Assembly: GCF_025290835.2 (NCBI RefSeq)
Contig: NZ_JAOCQD020000001.1
Span: 1,798,001 to 1,862,000 of the forward strand
DNA from: Aquabacterium sp. OR-4
Lineage (GTDB): Bacteria; Pseudomonadota; Gammaproteobacteria; Burkholderiales; Burkholderiaceae_C
DNA length: 64,000 bases
Direction of reading: 5' to 3'
This document shows, one piece after another, positions 45,126-55,259 of the stretch (position 1 is the first letter of the stretch; every line of letters begins with the position of its first letter). The notes under the pieces were generated by a model. That model worked only from the letters and a program-made list of their open reading frames with translations, did not search any database and had not been told where the DNA came from. The position numbers and the translations under genes are program-made.

Positions 45126-47774
45126 GTGCGCAGTCCTGACTCGGCACCGGGCCAGCCGGAGGCGGCGGTGCCGCTCGACCTGGCGACGCTGCGCACGCAG
45201 TTTCGCGACGGCAAGAAGGCGCTGATTGCGCATTTCATGCAGTCGCGTGCCACCGCGCCGGCCGCCACCCACCTGATCCGCAGCCTGGCCCGGCATGTGG
45301 ATGCCACGCTGGCCACGCTGTGGCGCGATGCCGGCGTGGCCGATGCCCTGCCCGACGCCGCCCTGGTGGCCGTGGGCGGCTACGGCCGCGGCGACCTGCT
45401 GCCCTACAGCGATGTGGACGTGCTGCTGCTGCTGCCCAGCGGCTGCGACACCGGCGACAGCACCCGCGCCAAGCAGGCGCTCGAGGCCTTCATCACCGCC
45501 TGCTGGGACATCGGCCTGGAAATCGGCTCGTCGGTGCGCAGCGTGGCCGAATGCGTGGCCGAGGCCCGGCGCGACGTGACGGTGCAGACCGCGCTGCTCG
45601 AATCGCGCTGGCTGGCTGGCAGCAAGAAGCTGTGCCTGCAGTTCCAGAAGGCCACCGCCGCGGCGATGGACCCGGTGGCCTTTTTGCGCGCCAAGGTGCT
45701 CGAGATGCGCCAGCGCCATGTGAAGTACGAGGACACGCCCTACGCGCTGGAGCCCAATTGCAAGGAAAGCCCGGGCGGCCTGCGCGACCTGCAGGTGGTG
45801 ATCTGGGTGGCGCGCGCGGCCGGCCTGGGCAAGAGCTGGGCCGAGCTGGCCGCCAAGGGCCTGATCACCCCGTTCGAGGTCAAGCAGCTGCAGCGCCACC
45901 AGGGTGCGCTGACCCTGATCCGCGCGCGCCTGCATGCCGTGGCCGGCCGCCGCGAGGACCGCCTGGTGTTCGACCTGCAGACCGCCGTGGCCGAGAGCTT
46001 CGGCTACCAGCACAGCCGCGAGCAGCGCGCCAGCGAGCTGCTGATGCACCGCTACTACTGGGCCGCCAAGGCGGTGACCCAGCTCAACCAGATCCTGCTG
46101 CTCAACATCGCCGAGCGCCTGGAAGGCAGCGAGACCGCGCCGATGCGGCCGATCAATGCGATCTTCCTGGATCGCGCCGGCATGCTCGAGGTGGTGCGCG
46201 ACGACCTCTACCTCGACAACCCGCACGCCATCCTCGAGACCTTTCTGGTGTTTGCGCAGACGCCGGGCATCAAGGGCCTGTCGGCGCGCACCCTGCGCGC
46301 GCTGTACAACGCGCGCAACGTGATGAACAGCGCCTTCCGCCGCGACCCGGTGAACCGCGAGCTGTTCATGGACATCCTGCGCCAGCCGCAGGGCATCACG
46401 CATGCGTTCAGGCTGCTCAACCAGACCTCGGTGCTGGGCCGCTACCTGTGGGTGTTCCGTCGCATCGTGGGGCGCATGCAGCACGACCTGTTCCACGTCT
46501 ACACGGTGGACCAGCACATCCTGATGGTGCTGCGCAATGTGCGCCGCTTCTTCATCCCCGAGCACGCGCACGAGTACCCGTTCTGCACCCAGCTGGCCTC
46601 GCAGTGGGACCAGCCCGAGCTGCTGTACATCGCCGCGCTGTTCCACGATGTGGCCAAGGGCCGTGGTGGCGACCACAGCGAGCTGGGCGCGGTGGAGGTG
46701 CGGCGCTTTTGCCGCGACCACGGCCTGGGCAAGGACGACGCGGCGCTGGTCGAGTTTCTGGTGCGCCACCACCTCACGATGAGCACCGTGGCGCAGAAGG
46801 AGGACTTGTCGGATGCCGACGTGATCCGCGCCTTCGCCGCCAAGGTGGGCAGCGTGCGCTACCTCACCGGCCTGTACCTGCTGACCGTGGCCGACATCCG
46901 CGGCACCAGCCCCAAGGTATGGAACGCCTGGAAGGGCAAGCTGCTGGAAGACCTGTACCGCAGCACGCTGCGCGCGCTGGGCGGCGCCCAGCCCAACCTC
47001 GATGCCGAGGTCGAGGCGCGCCGGCAGGAGGCGCGCCAGCTGCTGGCCCTGCACAGCGCCCTGCCCGGCACCGAAGAGCCGCTGTGGAAGACGCTCGAGC
47101 TGAGCTACTTTCTGCGCCACGACGCCAGCGAGATCGCCTGGCATGCGCGCTCCCTGTGGCGCTACCTGCAGACCACCGAGCCGGTGGTGCGCGCCCGGCC
47201 CTCGCCCGGCGTGGACGGCCTGCAGGTGCTGGTGTACTCGCCCGACCGCGCCGACCTGTTCGTGCGCATCTGCGGCTTCTTCGACCGCGCCGGCTACTCC
47301 ATCCAGGACGCCAAGGTGCACACCAGCCGCAACGGCTACGCGCTCGACACCTTCCAGGTGGTGCACCCGCAGTGCGACATCGACGACCCCGCCGGCTACC
47401 GCGACCTGATCGCGCTGGTCGAGCACCAGATGGTGCAGGCCCTGGCCAGCACCGCGCCGCTGGCCGAGCCTTCGCGCGGTCGCGTGTCGCGCCGGGTGCG
47501 CTCGTTCCCGGTCACGCCCTGGGTCTCGCTCAAGCCCGACGAGCGGGCACAGCGCTGGCTGCTGTCGATCAGCACCAGCGACCGCTCGGGCCTGCTGTAT
47601 GCCATCGCCAGTGTGCTGGCGCGGCACCAGGTGAACCTGCAGCTGGCCAAGGTCACCACGCTGGGCGAGCGCGTGGAAGACACCTTCCTGGTCGATGGCC
47701 CGGCGCTGCAGCAAACCCGGCGCCAGCTGCAGATCGAGACCGAACTGCTCGACGCCATCGCGCCCAAGGCGTGA
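45126..47774 (+). CDS. glnD: PII uridylyltransferase / uridylyl-removing enzyme
   Basis: An 882-aa nitrogen-status sensor that uridylylates PII when glutamine is low. The nucleotidyltransferase motif [20 protein letters not shown] (about 85-104) has the catalytic Asp pair; the HD domain has [20 protein letters not shown] (about 500-519); two ACT domains at the C-terminus ([38 protein letters not shown]) sense glutamine. GTG 45126 is chosen; the long frame upstream is map shadow. It links to NtrBC and GlnA at 31-36 kb. Confidence 0.96.
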   Translation: MRSPDSAPGQPEAAVPLDLATLRTQFRDGKKALIAHFMQSRATAPAATHLIRSLARHVDATLATLWRDAGVADALPDAALVAVGGYGRGDLLPYSDVDVLLLLPSGCDTGDSTRAKQALEAFITACWDIGLEIGSSVRSVAECVAEARRDVTVQTALLESRWLAGSKKLCLQFQKATAAAMDPVAFLRAKVLEMRQRHVKYEDTPYALEPNCKESPGGLRDLQVVIWVARAAGLGKSWAELAAKGLITPFEVKQLQRHQGALTLIRARLHAVAGRREDRLVFDLQTAVAESFGYQHSREQRASELLMHRYYWAAKAVTQLNQILLLNIAERLEGSETAPMRPINAIFLDRAGMLEVVRDDLYLDNPHAILETFLVFAQTPGIKGLSARTLRALYNARNVMNSAFRRDPVNRELFMDILRQPQGITHAFRLLNQTSVLGRYLWVFRRIVGRMQHDLFHVYTVDQHILMVLRNVRRFFIPEHAHEYPFCTQLASQWDQPELLYIAALFHDVAKGRGGDHSELGAVEVRRFCRDHGLGKDDAALVEFLVRHHLTMSTVAQKEDLSDADVIRAFAAKVGSVRYLTGLYLLTVADIRGTSPKVWNAWKGKLLEDLYRSTLRALGGAQPNLDAEVEARRQEARQLLALHSALPGTEEPLWKTLELSYFLRHDASEIAWHARSLWRYLQTTEPVVRARPSPGVDGLQVLVYSPDRADLFVRICGFFDRAGYSIQDAKVHTSRNGYALDTFQVVHPQCDIDDPAGYRDLIALVEHQMVQALASTAPLAEPSRGRVSRRVRSFPVTPWVSLKPDERAQRWLLSISTSDRSGLLYAIASVLARHQVNLQLAKVTTLGERVEDTFLVDGPALQQTRRQLQIETELLDAIAPKA

Positions 47775-47795
47775 GCGCCTGAGAGTCCTTCACCC

Positions 47796-48851
47796 ATGCC
47801 CCTGACCCTGCCCGGCACCGCCGAGGCCCTCGCCCAGCTGGCCGACTACGACGCGATCATCGACGCGCGCTCACCGGCCGAGTTTGCCGAAGACCACCTG
47901 CCCGGCGCCGTGAACTGGCCGGTGCTCGACGATGCCGAGCGTGTGCGCGTGGGCACGCTGTACGTGCAGCACTCGCCGCTGGCCGCGCGCAAGGTGGGTG
48001 CGGCGCTGGTGGCGCGCAACATCGCCAACCACCTCGACCGCTGGATCGACGACAAGCCGCGCGAATGGCGGCCGCTGGTGTACTGCTGGCGCGGCGGGCA
48101 GCGCTCGGGTGCGCTGTCCACCATCCTCGACCAGATCGGCTTTCGCACCGCCAAGCTGGCCGGCGGCTACAAGGGCTTTCGCGCGCAGGTGCGCGACGAC
48201 CTCGGCCAGTGGCCGCGGCAGTTCGACTTTCGCGTGCTGGCCGGCCGCACCGGCAGCGGCAAGACCCGGCTGCTGCATGCGCTGGCCGCACAGGGCGCGC
48301 AGACGCTCGACCTGGAAGGCCTGGCCTGCCACCGCGGCTCGATCCTGGGCGGCTGGCCCAGCCGGCCGCAGCCCAGCCAGAAGCGCTTTGACACCCAGCT
48401 GTGGCAGGCGCTGGCGGCGCTCGATGCCACGCGCCCGGTGTATGTGGAAAGCGAAAGCCGCAAGATCGGCGCGCTGCAGCTGCCGGTGGCGCTGATCGAG
48501 CACATGCATGCCACCGCCCGCGTGCTGCGCGTGGAGATGCCCGACGCCGCACGCCGCGCGCTGCTGCTCGAGGACTACCAGGCCATCACCACCGAGACCG
48601 AGCGCCTGTGCAGCCTGCTCGACGGCCTGATCGAGCTGCGCGGCCGCGAGACGGTGCAGCGCTGGCAGGCGCTGGCGCGGGCCGCTGACTGGCCAGGCCT
48701 GGTCGACGCGATGATGGGCGAGCACTACGACCCGCTGTACCTGCGTTCGATGGACCGCCACTACGCCGCCTACGGCCAGGCCGACGCGGTGCTGCTGGCC
48801 GACGGCACAGGCCCCGCACTGGCCGCCGCAGCCGCCCAGCTGCTGGCCTGA
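47796..48851 (+). CDS. selU: tRNA 2-selenouridine synthase
   Basis: A 351-aa SelU (MnmH/YbbB) that converts 2-thiouridine to 2-selenouridine at the tRNA wobble base. The rhodanese domain has its active Cys97 in VYCWRGGQRS; the P-loop domain has GRTGSGKT at 150-157, then LEGLACHRGSILG and PVYVESESRKIG. Length is normal. It implies selenophosphate synthase elsewhere in the genome. It follows glnD by 21 bases, same strand. Confidence 0.95.
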   Translation: MPLTLPGTAEALAQLADYDAIIDARSPAEFAEDHLPGAVNWPVLDDAERVRVGTLYVQHSPLAARKVGAALVARNIANHLDRWIDDKPREWRPLVYCWRGGQRSGALSTILDQIGFRTAKLAGGYKGFRAQVRDDLGQWPRQFDFRVLAGRTGSGKTRLLHALAAQGAQTLDLEGLACHRGSILGGWPSRPQPSQKRFDTQLWQALAALDATRPVYVESESRKIGALQLPVALIEHMHATARVLRVEMPDAARRALLLEDYQAITTETERLCSLLDGLIELRGRETVQRWQALARAADWPGLVDAMMGEHYDPLYLRSMDRHYAAYGQADAVLLADGTGPALAAAAAQLLA

Positions 48852-48984
48852 CCCCGCCCGCCGGCATGCCGCCCAAGGCCGCCCGGGGTCGCCCGAGGCC
48901 ACCCGGGGCTGGGGCGGCTTCGGCAGCGGGCTTGCTTATCATCAAGTGTGGTCGCATGGCGCGGCCGCATCATCCGAGGCCCGC

Positions 48985-49773
48985 ATGCCTGACAGTCCCG
49001 CCCTCATCGAGTCACGCCGCTTCGGCGTGCGCCAGATCCCGCTGCTGCGCCCGCTGGGCTGGCTGGCGCGTGGCTGGCGCGACCTGATGCGCTGCCCGCT
49101 GCCCGGCCTGCTGCACGGCCTGGCGCTGGCGCTGTTCGGCGCCATGCTGATCTGGCTGGCCGGCCAGCAGTTCTGGCTGCTGTCGGGCGCGTTCACCGGC
49201 TTCCTGCTGGTGGCACCGGTGCTGGCCACCGGCCTGTACGCGGTGAGCCGCGCGCTCGAGCGCGGCGAACGCGCCGACCTGGGCGTGGCGCTGGGCGCCT
49301 GGAAACCCGACCGCCGCTCGGGCGGCCGGCTGATCATCTTCGGCCTGCTGCTGGCCTTTGCCGGCACCGGCTGGGTGATGACCTCGGCCTCGCTGATCAC
49401 CGGCTTTGCCGGCGCGCCGGTGCGCAACCCGATGGACTTTCTGCGCGTGGTGGTGCTCAGCGAGCACTCGATGCTGTTCGAGGTGTGGCTGGGCCTGGGC
49501 GCGTTTCTCGCCGCGCCGGTGTTCGCCAGCAGCGTGGTGGCCATTCCGATGCTGCTCGACCGGCCGGTCAGCGTGCTGGCCGCCGTGCTCACCAGCTGGC
49601 GCGTGGTGCAGGCGCATCCGCTGCCGATGGCGCTGTGGGCGGCCCTGCTGATGGGCCTCACCGTGCTGGGCATGGCGAGCGGCCTGCTGGGCCTGGTGGT
49701 GGTGGCGCCGTGGCTGGCGCATGCCAGCTGGCATGCCTACCGCGACATGGTCAGCCCCGACAACGGCCTTTGA
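48985..49773 (+). CDS. DUF2189 membrane protein
   Basis: A 262-aa inner-membrane protein with about six helices. The DUF2189 pattern is visible: ESRRFGVRQIPLLRPLGWLARGWRDL near the N-terminus, GAFTGFLLVAPVLATGLYAVSRALERG, and a C-terminal VVVAPWLAHASWHAYRDMV. Function unknown; such genes often lie near respiratory oxidase genes, not seen here. ATG 48985. Confidence 0.85.
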   Translation: MPDSPALIESRRFGVRQIPLLRPLGWLARGWRDLMRCPLPGLLHGLALALFGAMLIWLAGQQFWLLSGAFTGFLLVAPVLATGLYAVSRALERGERADLGVALGAWKPDRRSGGRLIIFGLLLAFAGTGWVMTSASLITGFAGAPVRNPMDFLRVVVLSEHSMLFEVWLGLGAFLAAPVFASSVVAIPMLLDRPVSVLAAVLTSWRVVQAHPLPMALWAALLMGLTVLGMASGLLGLVVVAPWLAHASWHAYRDMVSPDNGL

Positions 49774-49828
49774 ACCCCAGCGCACCTCGCAACCTGCACT
49801 CGGCTCCCTGCACCCGGCACCCCGCACC

Positions 49829-50047
49829 ATGTTTGGATACTCCGAAGAGCAAGTGGCCTGGTTCGGCCTGACGTTCGGCGTCTCGGCCTTCATGCTCTAC
49901 ATGGTGTTCATCATCTTCCAGCTGGCCCGCGAGTCGAAGGCCGGGCGCATGGGCACCTTCGTGCTGTTCCTGGCGCTGGGTTTCGGCCTGCTGGGTTTTG
50001 CCGCCAAGGGCCTGATCAAGTACTTCCTGGCCGGCGTCACCGAATGA
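49829..50047 (+). CDS. DUF2788 small membrane protein
   Basis: A 72-aa protein with two helices (FGLTFGVSAFMLYMVFIIFQLA; MGTFVLFLALGFGLLGFAAKG) joined by a short basic loop (RESKAGR). Matches the DUF2788 pattern. Function unknown. Its stop overlaps the YitT gene start by four bases (ATGA), so the pair is cotranslated. Confidence 0.85.
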   Translation: MFGYSEEQVAWFGLTFGVSAFMLYMVFIIFQLARESKAGRMGTFVLFLALGFGLLGFAAKGLIKYFLAGVTE

Positions 50048-50676
50048 GCGGGGCCGATCACGCGCCCGGCGGCCCCGGCGAGCCGCCGCGGCACAACCTG
50101 TTCGACGACCTGCAGGCCCTGCTGACCGGCACGCTGTTCGTGGCGCTGGGCCTGGTGCTGTTTCGCCAGGCCGGCCTGATGACCGGCGGCACCACCGGCA
50201 TCGCCCTGCTGCTGCACCACGCCACCGGCTGGCGCTTCGGCCTGCTGCTGTTCGTGATCAACCTGCCCTTCTATGCACTGGCCTGGCGCCGCATGGGGCC
50301 GCGTTTTGTCGTCAAGACGGTGGCCGCGGTCACGCTGCTGGCCTGGCTGTCCGAGGCGCTGCCGGGCTGGCTGCAGCTGGCCTGGGTGGCGCCGCCCTTT
50401 GCCGCGGTGGGCGGCGGGCTGCTGATCGGTGCCGGCTTCATCATCCTGTTTCGCCACCGCGCCAGCCTGGGTGGCCTGAACGTGCTGGTGCTGTGGCTGC
50501 AGGAGCGCTTCGGCTGGCGCGCCGGCTACGTGCAGGCCGCCATCGACGCCGCCATCGTGCTCACCGCCCTGCCCTGGCTGGATGCCACGCGGCTGGGCCT
50601 GTCGGTGCTGGCCGCGGTGGCCATGAACTTCGCGCTGGCGGTCAACCACCGCCCCGGGCGCTACGTCGCGTTCTGA
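50044..50676 (+). CDS. YitT-family membrane protein
   Basis: A 210-aa inner-membrane protein with about six helices. It starts with LFDDLQALLTGTLFVALGLVLFRQAGLMTGGTTGIALLL-type sequence (first 60 residues), where GLMTGGTTGIALL is the family signature. Later come GLLIGAGFIILFRHRASLGGLNVL and AVAMNFALAVNHRPGRY. Function unknown for the family. It is convergent with phaB. Confidence 0.88.
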   Translation: MSGADHAPGGPGEPPRHNLFDDLQALLTGTLFVALGLVLFRQAGLMTGGTTGIALLLHHATGWRFGLLLFVINLPFYALAWRRMGPRFVVKTVAAVTLLAWLSEALPGWLQLAWVAPPFAAVGGGLLIGAGFIILFRHRASLGGLNVLVLWLQERFGWRAGYVQAAIDAAIVLTALPWLDATRLGLSVLAAVAMNFALAVNHRPGRYVAF

Positions 50677-50686
50677 AGTGCCCATG

Positions 50687-50710
50687 AAAAAAGCCGGCTT
50701 GCGCCGGCCT
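50687..50710 (-). terminator. Rho-independent terminator of the pha operon
   Basis: On the minus strand: GCCGGC-GCAA-GCCGGC stem followed by six T. It lies about 100 bases beyond the phaB stop and ends the phaCAB transcript just before the convergent YitT gene. Confidence 0.85.
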
Positions 50711-50744
50711 TGAGTGGGAACACCGAGCTTTGCGCGCCCAGCCC

Positions 50745-50803
50745 GCGCGCTTGCAAGCGCGCGGTCGTTCGCCAGGCGAAGAACAGTCCGCAGGGACTGT
50801 CCT
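50745..50803. repeat. Cluster of three hairpins after phaB
   Basis: An 18-bp perfect palindrome (GCGCGC-TTGCAA-GCGCGC, 50745-50762) is followed by TTCGCC-AG-GCGAA (about 50768-50780) and ACAGTCC-GCA-GGGACTGT (about 50784-50801). It looks like a mobile-type intergenic palindromic element (REP-like). It lies between the phaB stop and its terminator. Confidence 0.6.
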
Positions 50804-50813
50804 TCGTCCAGGC

Positions 50814-51551
50814 TCACCCCATGTGCAAACCGCCGTTGCAGCTGAAGTCGGCACCGGTGGTGAAGCCCGAATCGGGGCCTGCCAGCCAGGCGCAGATCGA
50901 GCCGATCTCCTCGGGCATGCCCAGGCGCTTGACCGGGATGGTGGCGACGATCTTCTCCAGCACCTCGGGCTTGATGGCGCGGACCATGTCGGTGCCGATG
51001 TAGCCCGGGCTCACGGTGTTCACGGTCACGCCCTTGGCGGCCATTTCCTGCGCCAGGGCCATCGTGAAGCCGTGCATGCCGGCCTTGGCGGCCGAGTAGT
51101 TGGTCTGGCCGGCCTGGCCCTTCTCGCCGTTGACCGAGCTGATCTGGATGATGCGGCCCCAGCCCTTCTCGACCATGCCCGGCACCACCTGCTTGGTGAC
51201 GTTGAACATGCTGTTGAGGTTGGTGTCGATCACGGCCTTCCAGTCGTCGACCGACATCTTCAGGAACATGCGGTCGCGCGTGATGCCGGCGTTGTTGACC
51301 AGCACGTCGATCGAGCCATGTTCGGCCACGGCCTTGCTGAAGGCCTCGACGGTGGAGTCCCAGTCGGCCACATTGCCCACCGAGGCGTAGAACGAGTAGC
51401 CCAGCGCCTTCTGCTCGTCGAGCCACTTGGCGAAGTCACGGCTGGGGCCGCAGCCCGCGATGACCTTGAAACCGTCCTTGGCCAGGCGCTGGCAGATCGC
51501 GGTGCCGATGCCGCCCATGCCGCCCGTTACGTAAGCCACCTTCTGCGTCAT
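50814..51551 (-). CDS. phaB: Acetoacetyl-CoA reductase
   Basis: A 245-aa NADPH-dependent short-chain dehydrogenase, the second step of polyhydroxybutyrate synthesis. Motifs: VTGGMGGIGTAICQRL cofactor site, NNAGITRDRMF, catalytic Ser-Tyr-Lys in ISSVNGEKGQAGQTNYSAAK and VSPGYIGTDMV. AGGAGAG seven bases before ATG 51551. Last gene of phaC-phaA-phaB; a 221-base gap from phaA contains a 7-bp dyad and may hold its own promoter. Confidence 0.97.
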   Translation of the reverse strand: MTQKVAYVTGGMGGIGTAICQRLAKDGFKVIAGCGPSRDFAKWLDEQKALGYSFYASVGNVADWDSTVEAFSKAVAEHGSIDVLVNNAGITRDRMFLKMSVDDWKAVIDTNLNSMFNVTKQVVPGMVEKGWGRIIQISSVNGEKGQAGQTNYSAAKAGMHGFTMALAQEMAAKGVTVNTVSPGYIGTDMVRAIKPEVLEKIVATIPVKRLGMPEEIGSICAWLAGPDSGFTTGADFSCNGGLHMG

Positions 51552-51571
51552 ATCCGTCTCTCCTAGTGGAT

Positions 51572-51587
51572 GGAACCCACGGGTTCC
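51572..51587 (-). promoter_or_regulatory. Dyad in the phaB leader
   Basis: GGAACCC-AC-GGGTTCC, a 7-bp inverted repeat 21 bases before the phaB ATG, just upstream of its Shine-Dalgarno. It could be an operator or an mRNA hairpin near the ribosome site. Confidence 0.45.
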
Positions 51588-51772
51588 GTTGTTGTCAGGT
51601 TCGCGCGCCGCCGCCTGGCGGTCAACCGGGTTCGCCCTGCCTTGTCGCGCGCAATGTGCCGTTCAGGCCTGCGAGGGGCGCACCGCGCCGGCCGAGCGCC
51701 GGGTCGCCCGAAGCCGGTCGGCCGGTCGGCGCGGCGCTGGGCCCCGCGCACCCGCCGGGCCGGCGCCTCAGC

Positions 51773-52954
<1,182 letters not shown>

Positions 52955-53008
52955 CTTTGCAGTCTCCTGGGAAAAAAATCGTTCGGGGGCAGCGCGCGGC
53001 GCCGGCTC

Positions 53009-54709
53009 TCAGGCCTTCTGGCGCACGTAGCGGCCGGGTGCCGGCTCGATGGCCGGATGTTGCCGGTTGCCATAGCCCTTGGGCGCCGCGACCTGGCGGC
53101 CACCATGGCCCGACAGCCAGCCCGACCACACCGGCCACCAGCTGCCCGGCTGCTCGGTGGCGGTATCGAACCAGGCGTCGGCGTCGGCCGGGCGCTTGGC
53201 ATTGGTCCAGTGGCTGCGCTTGTTCTTGCTGGCGGGGTTGATCACGCCGGCGATGTGGCCCGAGGCGCCCAGCACAAAGGTCTGGTCCTTGGCGCCCTTG
53301 AGCACGCCGGTGGACGCGTAGGCCGCCTTCCAGGGCACGATGTGATCCTCACGCGAGGCGTAGATGAAGACCGGGTTCTTGATCTTGGTCACATCCAGCG
53401 ACACGCCGCACACCTTGAGCTTACCGGGCTGCTTGAGCTCGTTTTGCAGGTAGGTGTGGCGCAGGTACCAGCAGTACATCGGGCCCGGCAGGTTGGTGGA
53501 GTCGCCGTTCCAGTACAGCAGGTCGAACGGCGGCGGCGCCTCGCCCTTGAGGTAGTTGCCGACCACGTAGTTCCACACCAGGTCGTTGGGACGCAGAAAG
53601 CTGAAGGTGGTGGCCAGGTCCTTGCCCTTGAGCATGCCCGGGCCGGTGGGCGCGTCGGCGCCGATGGTCATCTCGCGCAGCTGCACCGCGGCTTCGTCAA
53701 TAAACACGTCGAGCACGCCGGTATCCTCGAAGTCGAGCAGCGTGGTCAGCAGGGTCATCGACTTGGCGGGGTTCTCGCCACGCGCGGCCAGCACCGCCAG
53801 CGCGGTGGTCAGCAGGGTGCCGCCCACGCAGAAGCCGAGCGTGTTGATCTCGTCGCTGCCGGCAATCGCCTTGACCACCTCGATGGCCTCGATCGGGCCG
53901 TGTTCGATGTAGTCGTCCCAGGTCCTGCCCACCAGGCTGGCGTCGGGGTTGCGCCAGCTGATCACGAACACCCGGTGGCCCTGCTCGACCGTGTAGCGGA
54001 TGACCGAGTTCTCGGGCTGCAGGTCGAGGATGTAGAACTTGTTGATGCACGGCGGCACGAACAGCATCGGCCGCTCGTACACCTTGGCGGTGAGCGGCTT
54101 GTACTCGATCAGCTGGAACAGCTCGTTCTCGTAGACCACCGCGCCTTCGCTCACCGCCACGTTGCGGCCGACTTCGAAGGCGCTCTCGTCGGTTTGCGAG
54201 ACATGGCCCTGCTGCACGTCCTTCACCAGCTGCTGCAGGCCCTGGGCCAGGCTCTCGCCGCGGGTCTCGAGCGCCTTGGCCAGGGCATCGGCGTTCAGCG
54301 CCAGGCAGTTGGCCGGGCTGGCCGCGTCGATCCACTGCTGCACCGCGAAGCGCACCCGCGCCTTGGTCTTGGCATCGCCCTGCACGGCCTCGGCCATCTG
54401 CATCAGCGTGCGGGCGTTGAGCAGGTAGCTTTGCGCGGCCATGGCGGCCACCGGGTTGTCGATCCAGGCCTGGCCGGCAAAGCGCTTGTCGCCCACCGGA
54501 GCCGCCGCCTTGCCGTCCTTCTGGAAGCGGGTCAGCGAGTCGTTCCACATCTGCGCGGCCTGCGACACGTAGTCGGCCTGCAGGCGGCTCATGGCGTCCA
54601 TCGGCAACGACAGCCCGGACATCGACTTCCACATGTCGCTCACCGCGGTGCCGAAAGCCTGGGCGGCCTGGCCCACCTCGGCAACGTTGGGCAGGGTCTT
54701 CGGGTCCAT
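53009..54709 (-). CDS. phaC: Class I poly(3-hydroxyalkanoate) synthase
   Basis: A 566-aa PHA polymerase. An N-terminal PhaC_N domain precedes the alpha/beta-hydrolase part with the lipase-like box GFCVGG (292-297, nucleophile Cys294). The catalytic Asp lies in the SREDHIVPW segment and the His in LGASGHIAGV. W/Y residues typical of class I (WWPVWSGWL) are near the C-terminus. Start ATG 54709 is favoured because GGAGACG lies eight bases upstream; ATG 54724 (METTRM) is also in frame but lacks a site. It heads the phaCAB operon. Confidence 0.96.
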   Translation of the reverse strand: MDPKTLPNVAEVGQAAQAFGTAVSDMWKSMSGLSLPMDAMSRLQADYVSQAAQMWNDSLTRFQKDGKAAAPVGDKRFAGQAWIDNPVAAMAAQSYLLNARTLMQMAEAVQGDAKTKARVRFAVQQWIDAASPANCLALNADALAKALETRGESLAQGLQQLVKDVQQGHVSQTDESAFEVGRNVAVSEGAVVYENELFQLIEYKPLTAKVYERPMLFVPPCINKFYILDLQPENSVIRYTVEQGHRVFVISWRNPDASLVGRTWDDYIEHGPIEAIEVVKAIAGSDEINTLGFCVGGTLLTTALAVLAARGENPAKSMTLLTTLLDFEDTGVLDVFIDEAAVQLREMTIGADAPTGPGMLKGKDLATTFSFLRPNDLVWNYVVGNYLKGEAPPPFDLLYWNGDSTNLPGPMYCWYLRHTYLQNELKQPGKLKVCGVSLDVTKIKNPVFIYASREDHIVPWKAAYASTGVLKGAKDQTFVLGASGHIAGVINPASKNKRSHWTNAKRPADADAWFDTATEQPGSWWPVWSGWLSGHGGRQVAAPKGYGNRQHPAIEPAPGRYVRQKA

Positions 54710-54901
54710 GCGCGTCGTCTCCATGCGTTTGTCTCGGAACGGCGCTTTCGCTGCCGTGTGCCCGCGGGCTTGGGCGGATCCCAGTGTGCGTCCAGGGCCG
54801 TCAAGGACCGGCTGGGGCATCTCGCCATTCCTCGCTTGCACCTGCTGTGCCACAGTGCGATTTGTACGGCGGCTAGCTTACCGCATCATGACTCAATTTT
54901 T

Positions 54902-54923
54902 CGATAAGTGACATTACTTATCG
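54902..54923. promoter_or_regulatory. Dyad between phaC and a divergent small gene
   Basis: CGATAAGT-GACATT-ACTTATCG, perfect 8-bp arms in an AT-rich patch. It lies 10 bases before the ATG of the small membrane protein gene and 193 bases before phaC. Likely an operator for one or both; the binding protein (PhaR or other) cannot be named from sequence. Confidence 0.5.
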
Positions 54924-54932
54924 CAGTATGAA

Positions 54933-55259
54933 ATGCACATCGTTGCCATTGCGTGGATGTTTGTCGTCGTGCTGATGACCGCGGCCGAGGCCACCTCGAC
55001 CCAGGGCTCCCTGCTGGGCGCGTTCATCACCTTCGTGCTGTACGGCCTGCTGCCGCTGGGCCTGGTGCTCTACATCCTGGGCACGCCCGCACGCAAGGCG
55101 GCGCGGCGCCAGGCCGAAGCGGCCGAGACGGAAGCGGCCATGGCAGAGCAAGCCGCCGGTGCACCGGCCCGGCCGGCAACGGCGCATTCAGGCCCGCCGC
55201 GCGATGCAGGCGGCCATGCGCCCGGTGATGGGCGAGCGCCTGAACGAGAAAAAGCGTGA
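54933..55259 (+). CDS. Small membrane protein divergent from phaC
   Basis: A 108-aa protein with two helices (VAIAWMFVVVLMTAAEATS; LLGAFITFVLYGLLPLGLVLYIL) followed by a polar Ala/Glu-rich tail. The N-terminal half looks like a real conserved protein. The last 24 codons overlap the end of the convergent pgeF gene (55188-55259), so the C-terminus is less certain. Function unknown. Confidence 0.65.
   Translation: MHIVAIAWMFVVVLMTAAEATSTQGSLLGAFITFVLYGLLPLGLVLYILGTPARKAARRQAEAAETEAAMAEQAAGAPARPATAHSGPPRDAGGHAPGDGRAPEREKA

Noticed and set aside
44197..45147. Upstream extension of the purL frame, up to 45147
   Set aside because: It runs antisense through map; family similarity begins at about 44180, so the start is placed at ATG 44196.
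54710..54901. Consensus sigma-70 promoter for phaC
   Set aside because: TTGAGT is present on the minus strand near 54890, but no acceptable -10 box lies at the right distance.
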